Part shown: positions 11,642 through 23,005 of the stretch, piece after piece
Position numbering within the stretch: position 1 is the stretch's first letter
How the letters are laid out: the number at the start of each line of letters is the position of its first letter
Origin: Nothopassalora personata
Taxonomy: Eukaryota > Ascomycota > Dothideomycetes > Mycosphaerellales > Mycosphaerellaceae
Length of the DNA: 64,000 nucleotides
Reading direction: 5' to 3'
NCBI GenBank assembly: GCA_033816765.1
Contig: CM066287.1
Location: 868,001 to 932,000, forward strand
Position numbers and translations under genes: made by a program
The notes under the pieces: generated by a model
The model's input: only the letters and a program-made list of their open reading frames with translations
Told to the model about the DNA's origin: nothing
Database searches by the model: none

Positions 11642-11957
11642 TGTTACGGTCCGGTACGATCGTGCACGTGGAAGAACTTCATTCGTTGGGAATAGGGACA
11701 CGCGCTGCCAATGAGCGGGTGCTCTTGTGTGACTCATAGCAGAGCGCTCTTAGTGCTCTACCGAGAGAGCAGGACAGACCGCGCCAAGACATGGCACTAT
11801 ATAGACGACGCTCTTTTGCAAGTAGATAGGAGCTTCGTGCTCAACTCATTTCAAGTATACACCATATACTGTTTGGGACCACTACCTTCTCAACGAGTCA
11901 GAGACATCACTGCAAAGATCCAAGCCCAGTTGGGATAACGTACAGCGGTTCCTAACA
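11642..11957 (+). repeat. N 3' LTR
   Basis: 316 bp, identical to 9585-9900, preceded by a purine tract at 11628-11641. Confidence 0.95.
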
Positions 11958-11974
11958 TACTACTAGTAACGACG
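11958..11974. repeat. 17-bp direct repeat right of element N
   Basis: Exact copy of 9568-9584; B1 sequence resumes after it. Confidence 0.85.
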
Positions 11975-14060
11975 GCTTATCTTAATAGGGAAGGTTACCT
12001 CTCCGCACTACTATTAACGCGCCTATATCGCCCTATATCGCCTCGTAGGTAGTAAGCGCGCGCTTTACCGTCGGCTCGCTTATCCCTTCTAGAGACTCCT
12101 TCTAGAAAGATAGCTTACTTTATAAGGTAGGTAGCAAGTTCGAAGTTTATTACGTTATAGCTACGTAGTTACTACGTCTCGAAGGCGCGTCGGCTAGGTT
12201 AGTCTTACCCGGCCGATGCTCTACTATAAAATTAAAAGACTATAGGAACGTAGCCTATCGAGCTTACCGCCCATTTAGCTACTTTACTATTATGAAGCCC
12301 TATAGGTTAGCGTAGTCGACTAGTACTCGTACCGTATACGTAGCGCCCTCTAAGTATAGCCTCTGATACTTAAAAGCCTTAACTACTATAAGTAGCTCCT
12401 AATTGTACGTCTCGTAGTTACACTCGGCTAGTATTATCTTACGTAAATAGAACGCGATAGGATGCTACTTAGTACTAAACAATTAGGATATAATACCTAC
12501 GATCGCGAAACCTAACGCGTCGGTTTCGACTTACGTGCGTAGCGTAGGATCGAAGTGCCTAAGTATTAGTACACCTAAGAATCCGGCCTTAAGCTATCGA
12601 AACGCCTACTCTTCGCTTAAGGTCTACGTAAGAGGGCCCTACTTCTTACCGTCCTTAGATCCCTTTAGTAGGTCCGTTAGGGGCTTATAGACCCTTAAGT
12701 ATCCTTCTACAAAACGCCGGTAGAAATTGCAAAACCTAAGGAAGGACTAGACCTTATAAAAGGTCGTAGGTGTAGGCTATTCCTCGATAGCGGCTACCCT
12801 ACTCCTATCTATCGACACGCCTACGGCGCTTACGATAAACCTAAGGAACTCTATACTCTCCTAGAAGAAGTGACACTTCTTAGGGTTTACGAATAGAGTA
12901 AACTTCCGTAGCCTCGTAAGCACTTTGCGTACGGCTCGTACGTGTGCCTTACGCGTCTCGCTATAGATAAGGATATCATCTAGGTAGACTACGCAAATGT
13001 TATTAACTAAGCCGGTTAGCGCCTTATTAATATACCCTTAAAAGGTTACTAGTACGTTAGTTAACCCGAACGGCATTACTAGGTACTCGTAGTATCCGTA
13101 TCGCGTGCGAAACGTAGTCTTCTACTTATCGCCTCGCTTAATAGGGATACGATAGTAGGCGTCCTTTAAATCGATTATAGTAAAGAACCTAGAACCTAAT
13201 AGCCTATCTAGCGTCTCGCTAATTAGGGGTAGGGGGTATCGGTTCTTTACTATAATCTCATTTAAGCCTCTATAGTCTATATAGAGCCTAAGGGTGCTGT
13301 CTTTCTTTAGCACGAACAAGATAGGCGTACCCGCCTCGCTTACGGACCGCTTAATCTAGCCCTTCTCTATCGCCTTAGAGATATACTTCTTTAAAGCCTC
13401 TAACTCCGTAATGGATTAATAGTACAGCGGCTTAAAGGGGGGTTTCTTTCCTTTAACGAGATTAATCGCATACTTAACCCCGTCGGGCAGCTTACGCTTC
13501 GTACGCTCATTAGGTACGTACACATCTCGGAAGTTAGCGAACTCTTTAGGCTAGTTTAAGCCTTCTCCTTCGTCGGACGCTATAGTAACCGTACGAACAC
13601 TTATAGTATACACCTACTCTAAGTCGCCGAGATCCTTAAGGAACTCGCTTACGCTACGCTACTTTACCGTATACGTCTCCGCGCCGTAGAACCACTAGTC
13701 CTTATAATCGCTCTTTACGATCTAATTACGGTACCTCTAGGGTCTACCTAAAATTACTAATAGCCTACCTATAGGCACCGCGTAGTAGATGGCGTTACTT
13801 ACGCGCTCTACTCCCGCGTTATTAGCGAGTCGTAGCCGAACCGTAAAGGCGCCGTAGTAATACCCTAGGTTATACGTATACGACTCTAACTTCGGTAGCC
13901 TTACCCTATTAATAGGTTACATTTAATGTCGGAGTATATACTTATATAACACTAGGCTAAGATCCGTATAGTTATCTAGGAGAAACGTAGCCTCGCGAAA
14001 GCCCTTACGAGTCTCGACTACGCCTCGTAAGTAACGCGCTAGACACACATCTACTCGCTT
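11975..14060 (-). pseudogene. B1 protease/RT/RNase H relic
   Basis: Minus-strand reading gives Gypsy RT. The best preserved part is 13122-13319, with [19 protein letters not shown] and [17 protein letters not shown]. RNase H remnants continue to the N insertion. B2 carries the same blocks at 56,940-57,800 on the plus strand. TAG stops recur throughout. Confidence 0.8.
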
Positions 14061-15294
14061 AAAGGGTCGACTTTAGGAAAACTCGGACTTAGGAGCGACC
14101 TACTTCTAGTCCTCTACCTTTTCCCTAGTTACTACCCTTCTTAGTTAGAGCCTTCGTAGCGTCTACCCTACGAACCGCTTACGCGTTACGGTCCTTCTAT
14201 AGGTGCCTATTCGGGTAATCCGTCTTAATGTAACCCTTCTTATAGTATCTATAGCACTCCGCTTTAGTCCTATCGAAGGTTATAGACGATCCGCCGGCGT
14301 CCCGCTAGTAACTCGTACCCGGGTCGCGCGACGCCTAACTATACTTCTACTACTTCGAGCTACGATCGCTTCGCCCTTAGTCGCCCTTAGTCTCTCGCCT
14401 ACGGCGACTATGCTGCCCGCGGTCGTACCCTCCGCTACTACGCTCCGTGCTTTTAATGCGCGAAGCTAGGATTACTAGTTCCTCTCTAGTTGTTAGGATG
14501 TTATGAAACTTAACGATTGCGGACCGTAGGCTAGGCGTAAGCTTAGCGAGTATGTGTCGTACGCGTTACGCCTCCGTATAGTCCCCTAACTAATCCTCTA
14601 TAACATCTAGCTTAGTCGTAAACTAACGTACTATCTAGTTATCCTTCTATTTTACCGCCTTATACTCTAACATTACGTTAAGTACGCGGTTTATAGGGTT
14701 ACCGCATACGTCTCGATAGAACTCCTTAAAGTCCTAGTATATATACCCTTTAAGGTTAAGGACGCTATAGTTAGCGTACTATCGCTTACTTACCTCTCCG
14801 CTTAGGTACATAACCCTATATAGGACCTTTAACTCGTTCGTCGTATACGTACCGCCTAAGAGGGTAAAGATAAGAGAGAGCTCCCTTAGGAATACCTGTG
14901 CTTTCTTAATCGAGTCCCCTCTAAAAGGCGTAGGTTCTTTAAGACGTAAACGTGTCGTATGCGATGCGACCGCGCCTCGAGCTACGATATTATCGTTAGT
15001 TACTATATAGATAGAGGGGGGGGAGGGGGAGTAGGGGATAGTTCTCCGCCGGATTCGCCCTAAGGGTCCGCCGGCGGTACGCTTGCGTCCCGTAAGATCT
15101 TTAACTGTTTAATCTCCCTCTATATCCCCTTCTCCTTAACCTCTACCCGAAGGGCATCCCTCCTTACGACTAAGGCTACACGCCTCGCTTATTACTAGGC
15201 CCTAGGGCTTAGGGGAGCCGTAGGCGTAGCGCTACTGTCGTCGCGTTCGGACTCTATAGCGTGTATAGATTATAACGAAGAGAAGAATTAGAAC
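14061..15294 (-). pseudogene. B1 gag relic with CCHC remnant and primer site
   Basis: Minus-strand gag of family B. A CCHC knuckle remnant (ECYRYYKKG, with Tyr where Cys is expected) lies at about 14,200-14,270, and the capsid-like region matches B2 at 55,560-56,160. Next to the 5' LTR, 15283-15291 reads CTAATTCTT on the minus strand, complementary to AAGAATTAG inside the LTR (15350-15358), a probable self-primer site. Confidence 0.7.
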
Positions 15295-15490
15295 TGTTAA
15301 GGGATGTCGCAATATATAGTATGCCTACGACCTACTAGTCGTAGATAAACTAATTCTTGCCTTTTGTTTAAGACGTATCGCGCGTCGCAAGGTGTACGTA
15401 TACGCGTTACGTGCGGCTTAGTAGCCGGTCGCGACCGTATGTTATATATAAGGCTACATGTAAGGGTTAGCTACTAGGCTACCCCTTATA
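15295..15490 (-). repeat. B1 5' LTR
   Basis: 196 bp copy of 6502-6697; its end has a C-to-T change (CCTTATA instead of CCTTACA). Confidence 0.9.
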
Positions 15491-16150
15491 ATAACTATCT
15501 TAAACTCTAGAGAAGCTAGAGTATACACTAGGTAATAGACCTCTATCGTAACTTTAAGACGCTAAGTAAGAGCGCTACGGGGTTTAAGTATCGACGCCTA
15601 GTACCCGGCTATCCTTTTCCTACGGCCGTACACCTTAGTAGCATTAGCCCTCTATCCGATGCCCTAGCGGGTTTAAAGTCTTAGAACAATAACGAAGTTA
15701 TCCTTAATGCTAGAAGGTAGCTTAATGCTACGGTCCGCCTAGACTCGGAGCTCTTCTATAAGAAGATACATAATTAGCGCGTCCGAGCTATGAAATTAAT
15801 AGACAAGTAGCTTAGCTTAGTTACTACTCTCGAGTAGATGTGCTTCATAAGCGAAGGGCGTAATAAGAGCTTCTTCCGTAACTACTATAGGAACTTCACT
15901 AGCTAGCTACTTAGGGACGCGTCTAGTAAGACTAGGGTTAGCTACGATAACGAGTGGGTCTAGATAAAGGAGTTATGTAAGAATAAGTGGAACTAAGTAG
16001 TTAGTACGGGTTTATAAGCTCCTAGTTTCTAGTTAATTTCCGGCTACAGCTATAGCCTATAGGATTCTAGTTCTAATCCTAGTTCTAATGCTAGTTCTAA
16101 TGCTTCGGGTACAGGTGCTTCTAGTCCTTAGATCTTACTTATTTCTTATA
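15491..16150 (+). pseudogene. Unrecognised coding relic D, second part
   Basis: This continues the reading frame broken at 6501, in phase after removing B1. It ends in a Ser/Asn/Gly/Ala-rich repeat-like tail (near 16,060-16,130) and shows the same RIP-type TAG stops. No domain was recognised. Confidence 0.5.
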
Positions 16151-16984
16151 GTTACTTATCTTCCCTTAACTTACTTTCTAGTTACGCGGTAGACTCGCCT
16201 TTAGATTTATTAGGTTACTAGTACTAACGCTCACTTGTCTTATAAATGGCGTTTACGTTATTCGACTATCTAGCCCGCTCGATTAATGCTAACATAGCTG
16301 TCTATTCCCTTACTAGTTTCGTAGCATGCGATAACGTAGTACGACGGGCGTAAGTCGCGGATTATCGACGTTACTATTACGGTCTCTATTAAAGAAATCC
16401 TTTCGACCTTTATAAACTGTCGCTAGTAGGCCCTAGGATTGCCTAACATCTTGTATATTAAGCTAAATAGTAGGGTAAGCTACTATACTACTATAAGACT
16501 ACCTTAGCTTATAGCGACTGACTGCACTACCTGTGTTGCCCGGGCTTACTGCTTTAGAACCTAAGGACAGGTTCGTAATAGGGGAGGATATATTAACGAC
16601 TAATAGGTTGTGTTAACCTTAGGTTTAGAGGGGGGGGTCCCTTAGGTCTAACTTGCCCCAATTTCATTTAGGTTTAATTGGACATTTAGGTAAGCTAGTA
16701 GGACCTAGTATAGCTGTTAAGATATATAATGCGTAGCTAAGCATTGTAAGCGTAGCATTAAGGCATTAATTCAATTTATACCTCTAGAGTAGAGGGCATA
16801 GGGGTTTAGGTCCGCCAATCCTCTTGTTTTATCTAGCTACTATGCTAGTCGTCACGTGACCTGATTTCACGGTCCCGGGACCGGTAAATACCTCTACTTA
16901 CATAAGCGCCGCTCTACACTACCACAACTCGGCCAGGCCTACATAGGGTAGTTAGTAGACATTAGTAGTCTATTAGTCCCCTAA
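16151..16984. other. Non-coding RIP-type sequence
   Basis: No coding frame could be followed. It contains a partial copy (16870-16889) of the palindrome at 3621-3646. No LTR pair could be defined. Confidence 0.5.
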
Positions 16985-17960
16985 TATAGCAAATAAGACG
17001 CTCTTTTTAGTACCGCTATTTACCTTATACTTACTAGGGTTCCTTCTAGTAAATTTAAGACACCTCTAAATAGCATCTTTAAGGTTATTACTTAACTCCG
17101 CAATAATTCTACCCTTAGCTATATCGATAGTATCCTCAATTATACGGTATAGGTTATCTTCTATATATATAGCAAGTGGATAACCCCTCTATCTAAGCTT
17201 CCGGTTAAGCTTAAGCTACTTTATAAGAAATCAGTTAATATTCTTACTCTTAGGTCCCTTTATAAGCTTATCGTATTAGCTCTAAAGAATTACCCTTCTA
17301 CTCTTAGTCTTAGGCTCTAGCTTAGCTTTAATATATATATACTAAGTAGAGAGGGTATCTAGTCGGCTAAGTAGGTCGTTAATATATATTTAGGGAATAG
17401 TCCTCTTAAAGTAGGATTTTAGGGAACGTTTACGAGTTATAAAGTCCTCGTATTCTTTCTTCTAATCCCTATATATCGTATACCGGAGGTTATACGATAT
17501 GCTAATTCTACTAAATAAAGTCTATATAGCTATATTATTGTCTTTAGTAGGAGGGTTAGGTAGAGGGCCTATAACTAGTTCCTAAGGTTTAGGTAATAGA
17601 TCGAGATCTATTTCCTAGGTTGTCGTACCGTCCTATAACTTCCCTTCTATATACTTCTATAAGTCTATTCTAACTACTTTAGCCTAAGTCTAAAGGTAGA
17701 AGTTATTAAATATAGAGGGATCGTAGTAGTTTAGTTCCTTCGTTATCGTAGCGGACGGGTAGTCCTAAAGGTATTACCTAAGATCTATTATATACCTCGA
17801 TTAAGTCTAATAGATATATACAATTCCGAATAGAGACCCTAAGTTGCTTAACTCGGGCTTATAACTATAAAACTAGTAGAGATAGAAGTTTAGAACTAGG
17901 GTATTAAGTCTAGAAATTAGGGTATAAAAAACTATGTTTATTACAAGTAGTAGCACCCTT
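16985..17960 (-). pseudogene. RIP-degraded Ty1/Copia gag relic
   Basis: The minus strand reads, through TAG/TAA stops, as a fungal Copia Gag of the UBN2-like type: EYEDFITRKRSLKSYF, LSRLDTLST and KAKLEPKTKSR blocks in order, then an amphipathic KDAIxRCLKFTRRNP segment. No LTR or pol was identified next to it. The RIP-type sequence ends at about 18,040, where the gene island begins. Confidence 0.55.
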
Positions 17961-18040
17961 AAGATGCTTATATAAGTCTTCTTTTAATAAGAAGCCCTTA
18001 ATTCCTATAATTTAGGTGCCTAATCTTATTTCCTAAAGAC

Positions 18041-18787
18041 AAGTAATCACCACACTCAATTAGGTTATGTCACCCTCAAAACCTGCTATCTATGCATCAC
18101 CCTGGCGCTTTACACTACGCGACATGACATGAATGAGCAGTACAAGATCTGCAAGACCCAGACGAACGGCTCACCGGCTGGAAATCCACTTAATGCTGCA
18201 CAACCATACACCCGGCGACGACTCCATGCTGTGCCAGGTGAAGTCATCACCCTAGCCATGCGAACGCCACGACCTGTGCGCGGAGCCCCATGGAGTTGAA
18301 TCGGACCTGTTAAACCTATGGAAACGCTCTCCGGGGCATGTCAACACCACCGAGCTGACGGGCCGATTGAGACGCTCGAGGTGGAGCCATACCGGCTCTC
18401 GACTCCCCAGCAAGCTGCAGCCTGCATCTTCCTGCCCCGCCAAGCTGGAGCTAACGTTGCAGTAGCGTGAACCTACCGCACATCAGACTTGCCTGGATGT
18501 TGAACTTCACTTCAACAGGTGGGACGTTGGCCTTGCTGCTGGTATACCGCAGACTGAGTTCGAGGTATAAGATCTGTTCGTCCTGCCCGTCATGAAACTC
18601 ATCCTCCAGCACAACGAGCTTGCCTATTCGGTCTTTCATTACCGACACAAGCAATTCTCTCACTTATAATCGCAGCATCATTCGTCTGTGATCCATCGAC
18701 TCCAACCCCGAGCGTGGTCGACGCACTCTTGGGAACAACAATCACAATTGTACCGATACTCACCTACACAACGACCCATTCTTCACA
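18041..18787. other. Boundary of gene island; upstream region of the sugar transporter gene
   Basis: Base composition changes from TpA-rich RIP sequence to ordinary genic sequence at about 18,040. Short minus-strand frames (18252-18443, 18451-18663) lack support. The last about 100 bp is a CA-rich leader ending at the ATG. Confidence 0.5.
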
Positions 18788-20485
18788 ATGGCGGACGGTG
18801 GTGTACCGACCGATGCCCCAGGCGTTGCTGGGGGCTACCTCACTGGAAAGAAGCTCATCTACCCACTCTGCCTGGTCATCTCGCTGTTCTTCCTCTGGGG
18901 CTTTTCCTACGGTCTTCTTGTACGTCAATAAAACCTTGTCGCGTGCTTGTTCAATATGGCTAACGCCCCTCTGTTTAGGATGTTCTGAACAAGCACTTCC
19001 AGACTGTCCTCGGCGTCACTCGTCTCGAATCTACTGGTCTCCAGGTCATGTATTTCGGTGGTGGTTACCTCGTCTTCTCGCCCATCGCCGCTGAGGTCCT
19101 CAAGCGCAAGGGTTACCGCTTTACCATCATCATGGGTCTCTGCCTCTACTCCCTCGGTGCCATCATGTTTTGGCCCACTGCGCATTTCTCCACTCCACAG
19201 AATGAGAAGGCCTCCTTCGGCGGCTTCTTGGTGTGTACCTGGGTCATCGCGTGCGGACTTGCTACTCTCGAGACTTCCGCCAACAGTTACGCTGTTGTCA
19301 TCGGTCACCCTGCCACTGCCTCTGCTCGTCTGCAGTTCTGCCAGTCCTGGAACGGTGTCGCTTCCTTCGTTGGACCACTCATCGCATCCAAGGCTTTCTT
19401 CTCCGGCGAGAACCAGAACTCCCTCACCAACGTCCAGTACGTCTACCTCGCAGTCGCCTGCGCCGGTGCCGCCGTCGGTATTCTGTTCTACTTCAGCAAG
19501 CTCCCGGAAGTCGCCGAGTCGCAGGTCCGCTCGGCATCGATCGTTGCTGCCGATAGTGAAGAGCTCGGTATCGATCAGTATGGCAACGCTATCCGCCAGA
19601 AGCCACTGTACAAGGAGTACACCATGATCTTCGGCTTCATTGCTCAGTTCGCCTACGTCGGTGCCCAGGTTACTTGCGCCACCTTCTTCATCAACTACTC
19701 TACTGAAGCCGCGACCTACACCACCGCTGAGGCCTCCAACATGTTGTCGTACGCTCTGATAGTCTTCACCGTTGGCCGATTCGTTGCAACCGCCTTGGCC
19801 ACAATCTTCGAGTCCAACTTTATCCTCACAGTTTACGCCTCCTGTGCCATCGCTCTGACTGCCTACGTCTCCAACGGTCACGGCAATGCTGGCGTTGGTG
19901 TCCTGATCACCATCTTCTTCTTCATGGCACCAATGTACCCAACCATCTTCACTCTGGGAACCGCCAACCTCGGCAAGAACACCCGTCGTGGTGCCGGTAT
20001 CTTGGTCATGGGTGTCTCCGGTAACTGAAGTACTATTACACAATTATCGAGTATAGCTAACATTCTTCTTTCCAGGCGGAGCTGTGTTCCCACCGATCCA
20101 GGGTGCTATTGCTGATGCTGCGTCCACCAAGATCTCTTACCTGGTACCAATGGTCGGCTTCATCGTCGTCTTGATCTTCGCCGCCGTTTCCTGGGTCCAG
20201 CACGGCTACCACTTCCTGCGCGTCAAGGGCGAGAACGTCGTCGCAGCCTCTCTCGAGGGCGGTGCCGTTGGTGGCGTTGTCCAGACTGTCCACTACGATG
20301 AGCGCAAGCTCTCTGTCGCTGACACTGAGGCTATTCGCAACTCCAGCCTTGGTGGTGCACGTCTTAATAGCATCACTGGTGGCTACAACATGGACACTGA
20401 GAAGAATGGCGAGCGCATCAGGTCGTCGAGCATCGGCGGCGCGCACGTTGAGACTGTTGACTACAGCTACAAGCTAAAGATGTAG
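18788..20485 (+). CDS. FucP-like MFS sugar transporter (3 exons)
   Basis: Exons 18788-18919, 18979-20020 and 20076-20485 join to a 527-residue protein, with GTACGT and GTAACT donors and TTTAG and CCAG acceptors. It is a 12-helix major facilitator most like the L-fucose/glucose-galactose:H+ symporter (FucP) family: LFFLWGFSYGLLDVLNKHFQ at the first helix, a conserved QFCQSWNGVASFVGP segment (helix 5), and SGGAVFPPIQGAIAD at helices 10-11, which is restored only with the second intron removed. It should import a hexose or deoxyhexose across the plasma membrane; the substrate is unknown. The cytosolic tail is long and Ser-rich. Confidence 0.9.
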
Positions 20486-21235
20486 ACTAACTTGCATGAT
20501 CGGAGTGGATGGTTGAAGAGCATACTGCATGGCATGGCGTTTTGTGAGCATTTTTCTGGTGGAAACCTCGACGAATTATGGACGATGAGATACCAATCAA
20601 GTTTGATGTTGAGAAAAGCATTCTTGTATATACTTGCTCGATCACGGGTAACCGTTTCGAAGCGATATCACTCTGCAATCATGGGTTTCCTTTAAAGCAG
20701 TAGTTCTTGGAGCTGGATGGCTCTTCTAGCAAACTTGCAAGGTACCATATATCTTTCTGCACAATATTTGCAGAACGAGATGGTATTGCTATGGTCTCAA
20801 AGCACAGGACACTTTGCATGCTCGCCTCCTGATGCGACCTGTGTGACTCCAGGACTCTATTCCAAATGCCACAGTCAGCCAACATAGCCGTCCGAACAGA
20901 CCGGATCTGTCACTGCAGGTAGCCATCAGGTTACAGCGAACGGTCCCAAACGCACCACGTGTCCATGTGTACGCGAACGAAGCTTGAAGTAGACACGTGG
21001 ATGCATGAGGTCTGCAATTTTCAGCATAAGGAAGCAGCGTTTGACATAGGTCTGTGTTATCAGATGCTTCTCATCATGACCGCACGCGAGGTGCAGATGC
21101 AGAAAGAGGCAACTATACTCGTGGCCAATCTTCTGTCTATACACCATCAACCAGGACGACGAGTATAGCAACTGACAAGAACAAAATCTCGACACATCTG
21201 ACTACAAGCCCGAGCAACACCACCGTACCACCACG
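20486..21235. other. Intergenic region
   Basis: Contains the 3' UTR of the transporter and the upstream region of the secreted-protein gene. Short frames on both strands have no support. Confidence 0.5.
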
Positions 21236-21745
21236 ATGTTGTTCACCTTCCTCACCACGCTCTCCCTCTCCATCACCACCTCTCTCGCTGCACCAGGAAC
21301 CCTTGAATTCAGCACATCCACATTAGCAGGTCTCGACCCAAACTCCTCACTCTCGCTCTTCCGCACCCTCGTCCCAGCCCCAAACGCACAAAACTGCCTC
21401 TCCGAAAAGCACGGCGTCGGCTCCACCACACGAGTCTGCTACACCATCACGATCGGCGCAGTCTTCGACCAAGGCAAAGGCTGCGATGCAGTGCACGTTC
21501 GCGTGGACGAAGTAAGTTCGCTGCCTCACAAAGTGCTCGGGGATGCTAGTTAACATGAGATGCAGGCCACCCACGGCAGACTTAACCACTACACTTGGGC
21601 GTGCACTGGCGGGAGCGGTGAGGGCAATGCCGACTACACGGCACTGTACTTTTGTCTGCTTGGAAGTAAGGATGTGTCGCGGATGAATGAGGAGTTGGGG
21701 GAGGCTTATCCGCTGGTTAATGGGTTTAATTGCTCTAAGGATTAG
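21236..21745 (+). CDS. Small secreted cysteine-containing protein
   Basis: Exons 21236-21511 and 21566-21745 (intron GTAAGT...TGCAG, 54 nt) encode 151 residues. The N-terminus is a classical signal peptide (hydrophobic LLFTFLTTLSLSITTSLA-type core, probable cleavage after AxA near residue 19). The mature part has six cysteines (NCL, VCY, GC, AC, FCL, NC), consistent with up to three disulfides. No domain is recognised. Size, secretion and even Cys number fit the broad class of fungal effector-like or cell-surface proteins, but a role in host interaction is only a hypothesis. It lies about 3 kb from the transposon block. Confidence 0.75.
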
Positions 21746-22201
21746 GAGGGACGAGGGATCTTCATGGTCAATGAAGTGCTTGGGAGTGAAGGAAGGTACC
21801 TATGTCCCTGGCGTTCAAGGACTGCAGCAGTAACAGCACCTTGTCGAGACTGCTGGCCGGTCGAGGCGAGTATGGCACCGGGCACATGCTAGGTGATACT
21901 GATAGGTGGTGTATAATTCTCGCTTTGAGTTGGTAGATCTCATCATCACGTCCCGACGATGCTAGACGGCCCATCCGGGTGAGTGCTTCGAGACTCGAGC
22001 CACAGTCACGTTTAGTTGAGAGACAGTGAGTCCCGATCCTCGACAAATCAATAAATGAGAAAGCTGGGACACAGCACGTGAACATTGCACTAGTGCGAAT
22101 CGCGATTGCACGTACCACATTGAACATCGACGAATATAAACTCTTCGATTGTCTCTCGCCGGCTTCCGATCTACACCTACAACACCAACCACAAACACAA
22201 C

Positions 22202-22579
22202 ATGATATCGCATCCGAACCACGCAAGCCTTCTCGGGCTGCCAGCCGAGCTCCGACTCGAGATATATACCTACACAATAGCCGACTTCAACTTCGAGACC
22301 CTGCGCTACTCTGTGCCGGAGCATCCATTGCTCCAGACCTGCTCACTGATGCGGAACGAAGCTATGGACGTCTGCAACAACCGCCTGAGAGCCATCCTCG
22401 GCGGGCTCAAGATGAAGGTGGTGGCTGCTTCCACTGAGCGGCAGCGGCAGGCAGCGGAGCTTGGATGGCTGAGACCAAGACCAAGACCTTTGCCGGTTGC
22501 AGTGCGTAGGGCGAGCAATAAGGTGACGGCGGCTAGGGAAATTTTGCGCCGGTGTGAGTGGTGGATATCGAAGAAGTGA
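22202..22579 (+). CDS. LPxELRLxIY (2EXR/F-box-like) family protein, paralogue 1
   Basis: This single-exon gene of 125 residues carries an N-terminal LLGLPAELRLEIYTYTI motif typical of fungal 2EXR/F-box-like proteins, then PLLQTCSLMRNEAMDV, the second signature shared by this array. The C-terminal half is basic and helical. The ATG follows a CA-rich leader (ACACAACATGA). It is the best-preserved member of a tandem array reaching to about 26,800. Proteins with this motif are abundant in fungi and mostly uncharacterised. Confidence 0.65.
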   Translation: MISHPNHASLLGLPAELRLEIYTYTIADFNFETLRYSVPEHPLLQTCSLMRNEAMDVCNNRLRAILGGLKMKVVAASTERQRQAAELGWLRPRPRPLPVAVRRASNKVTAAREILRRCEWWISKK

Positions 22580-23005
22580 CGTGCTTTGAAGGGAGATGGG
22601 CATGAAGTCTGACTTGAAGTGAATAGGTCATGGGTCCGTGCCCGTGCATCAGCTGGTTATATAGCGGTCTTTCTTCCACCTTCGTAGACACACAATCAAG
22701 ACACGCATTTTGATGTCTGATGGTGATTCTGAAGGGGTGAAGGCGGCGTGTGCATGTGATAAGAGGGAGCATCAGAAATGCCGTCTCCACGAGCAGCTTG
22801 ACTTGCGTTAAACGAACGGCCGTGATGAAGACTCGGCATTGAGCTATTATATGAGGGGACTGCTCAAATGCGTGCATCCAACCAATTGTTGTGAATGTCA
22901 CTGTTGTCCCCCTGTTTCAAGGTCAGCCTTCCAGCATAGGCCACCTTTCCAGTGACCGGCAAATCAAAGCAGCTCCCCATTACTATCATCAACCCGACTG
23001 TCACG

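Larger units (their letters stand above)
9585..11957 (+). mobile_element. Non-autonomous LTR retrotransposon N (gag plus antisense Cys6 gene, no pol)
   Basis: Two identical 316-bp LTRs (9585-9900, 11642-11957; TGTTACGG to CCTAACA) enclose 1741 bp holding only a gag gene (+) and an antisense Cys-rich gene (-). There is no room for pol. It has no RIP damage although it sits inside the RIP-mutated element B1, so it inserted after B1 was mutated. A polypurine tract (GGGAGGGGGATGG) ends at the 3' LTR and a probable self-primer site follows the 5' LTR. It must be mobilised by enzymes made elsewhere. Confidence 0.92.
6502..15490 (-). mobile_element. Ty3/Gypsy element B1, RIP-degraded, with nested element N
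   Basis: Two 196-bp LTRs (6502-6697, 15295-15490) are bounded by 5-bp target duplications ATAAC (6497-6501, 15491-15495). The element is on the minus strand: gag with a CCHC remnant near 14,200-14,260, protease/RT about 12,700-14,000, RNase H up to 11,975, integrase and chromodomain 8087-9584. Element N interrupts the RNase H to integrase interval. An antisense coding relic lies between pol and the 3' LTR. It has many TAG stops and low CpA/TpG. A truncated relative, B2, is at 54729-57805. Confidence 0.9.

Noticed and set aside
14203..14469. 88-codon plus-strand frame (also mirrored at 56073-56339)
   Set aside because: Shadow of the B gag/zinc-knuckle coding strand; present in both B copies only because gag is.
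18925..20043. 372-codon frame antisense to the sugar transporter
   Set aside because: Acidic, low-complexity mirror of the transporter reading frame; it spans the transporter exons, which have clear family motifs.
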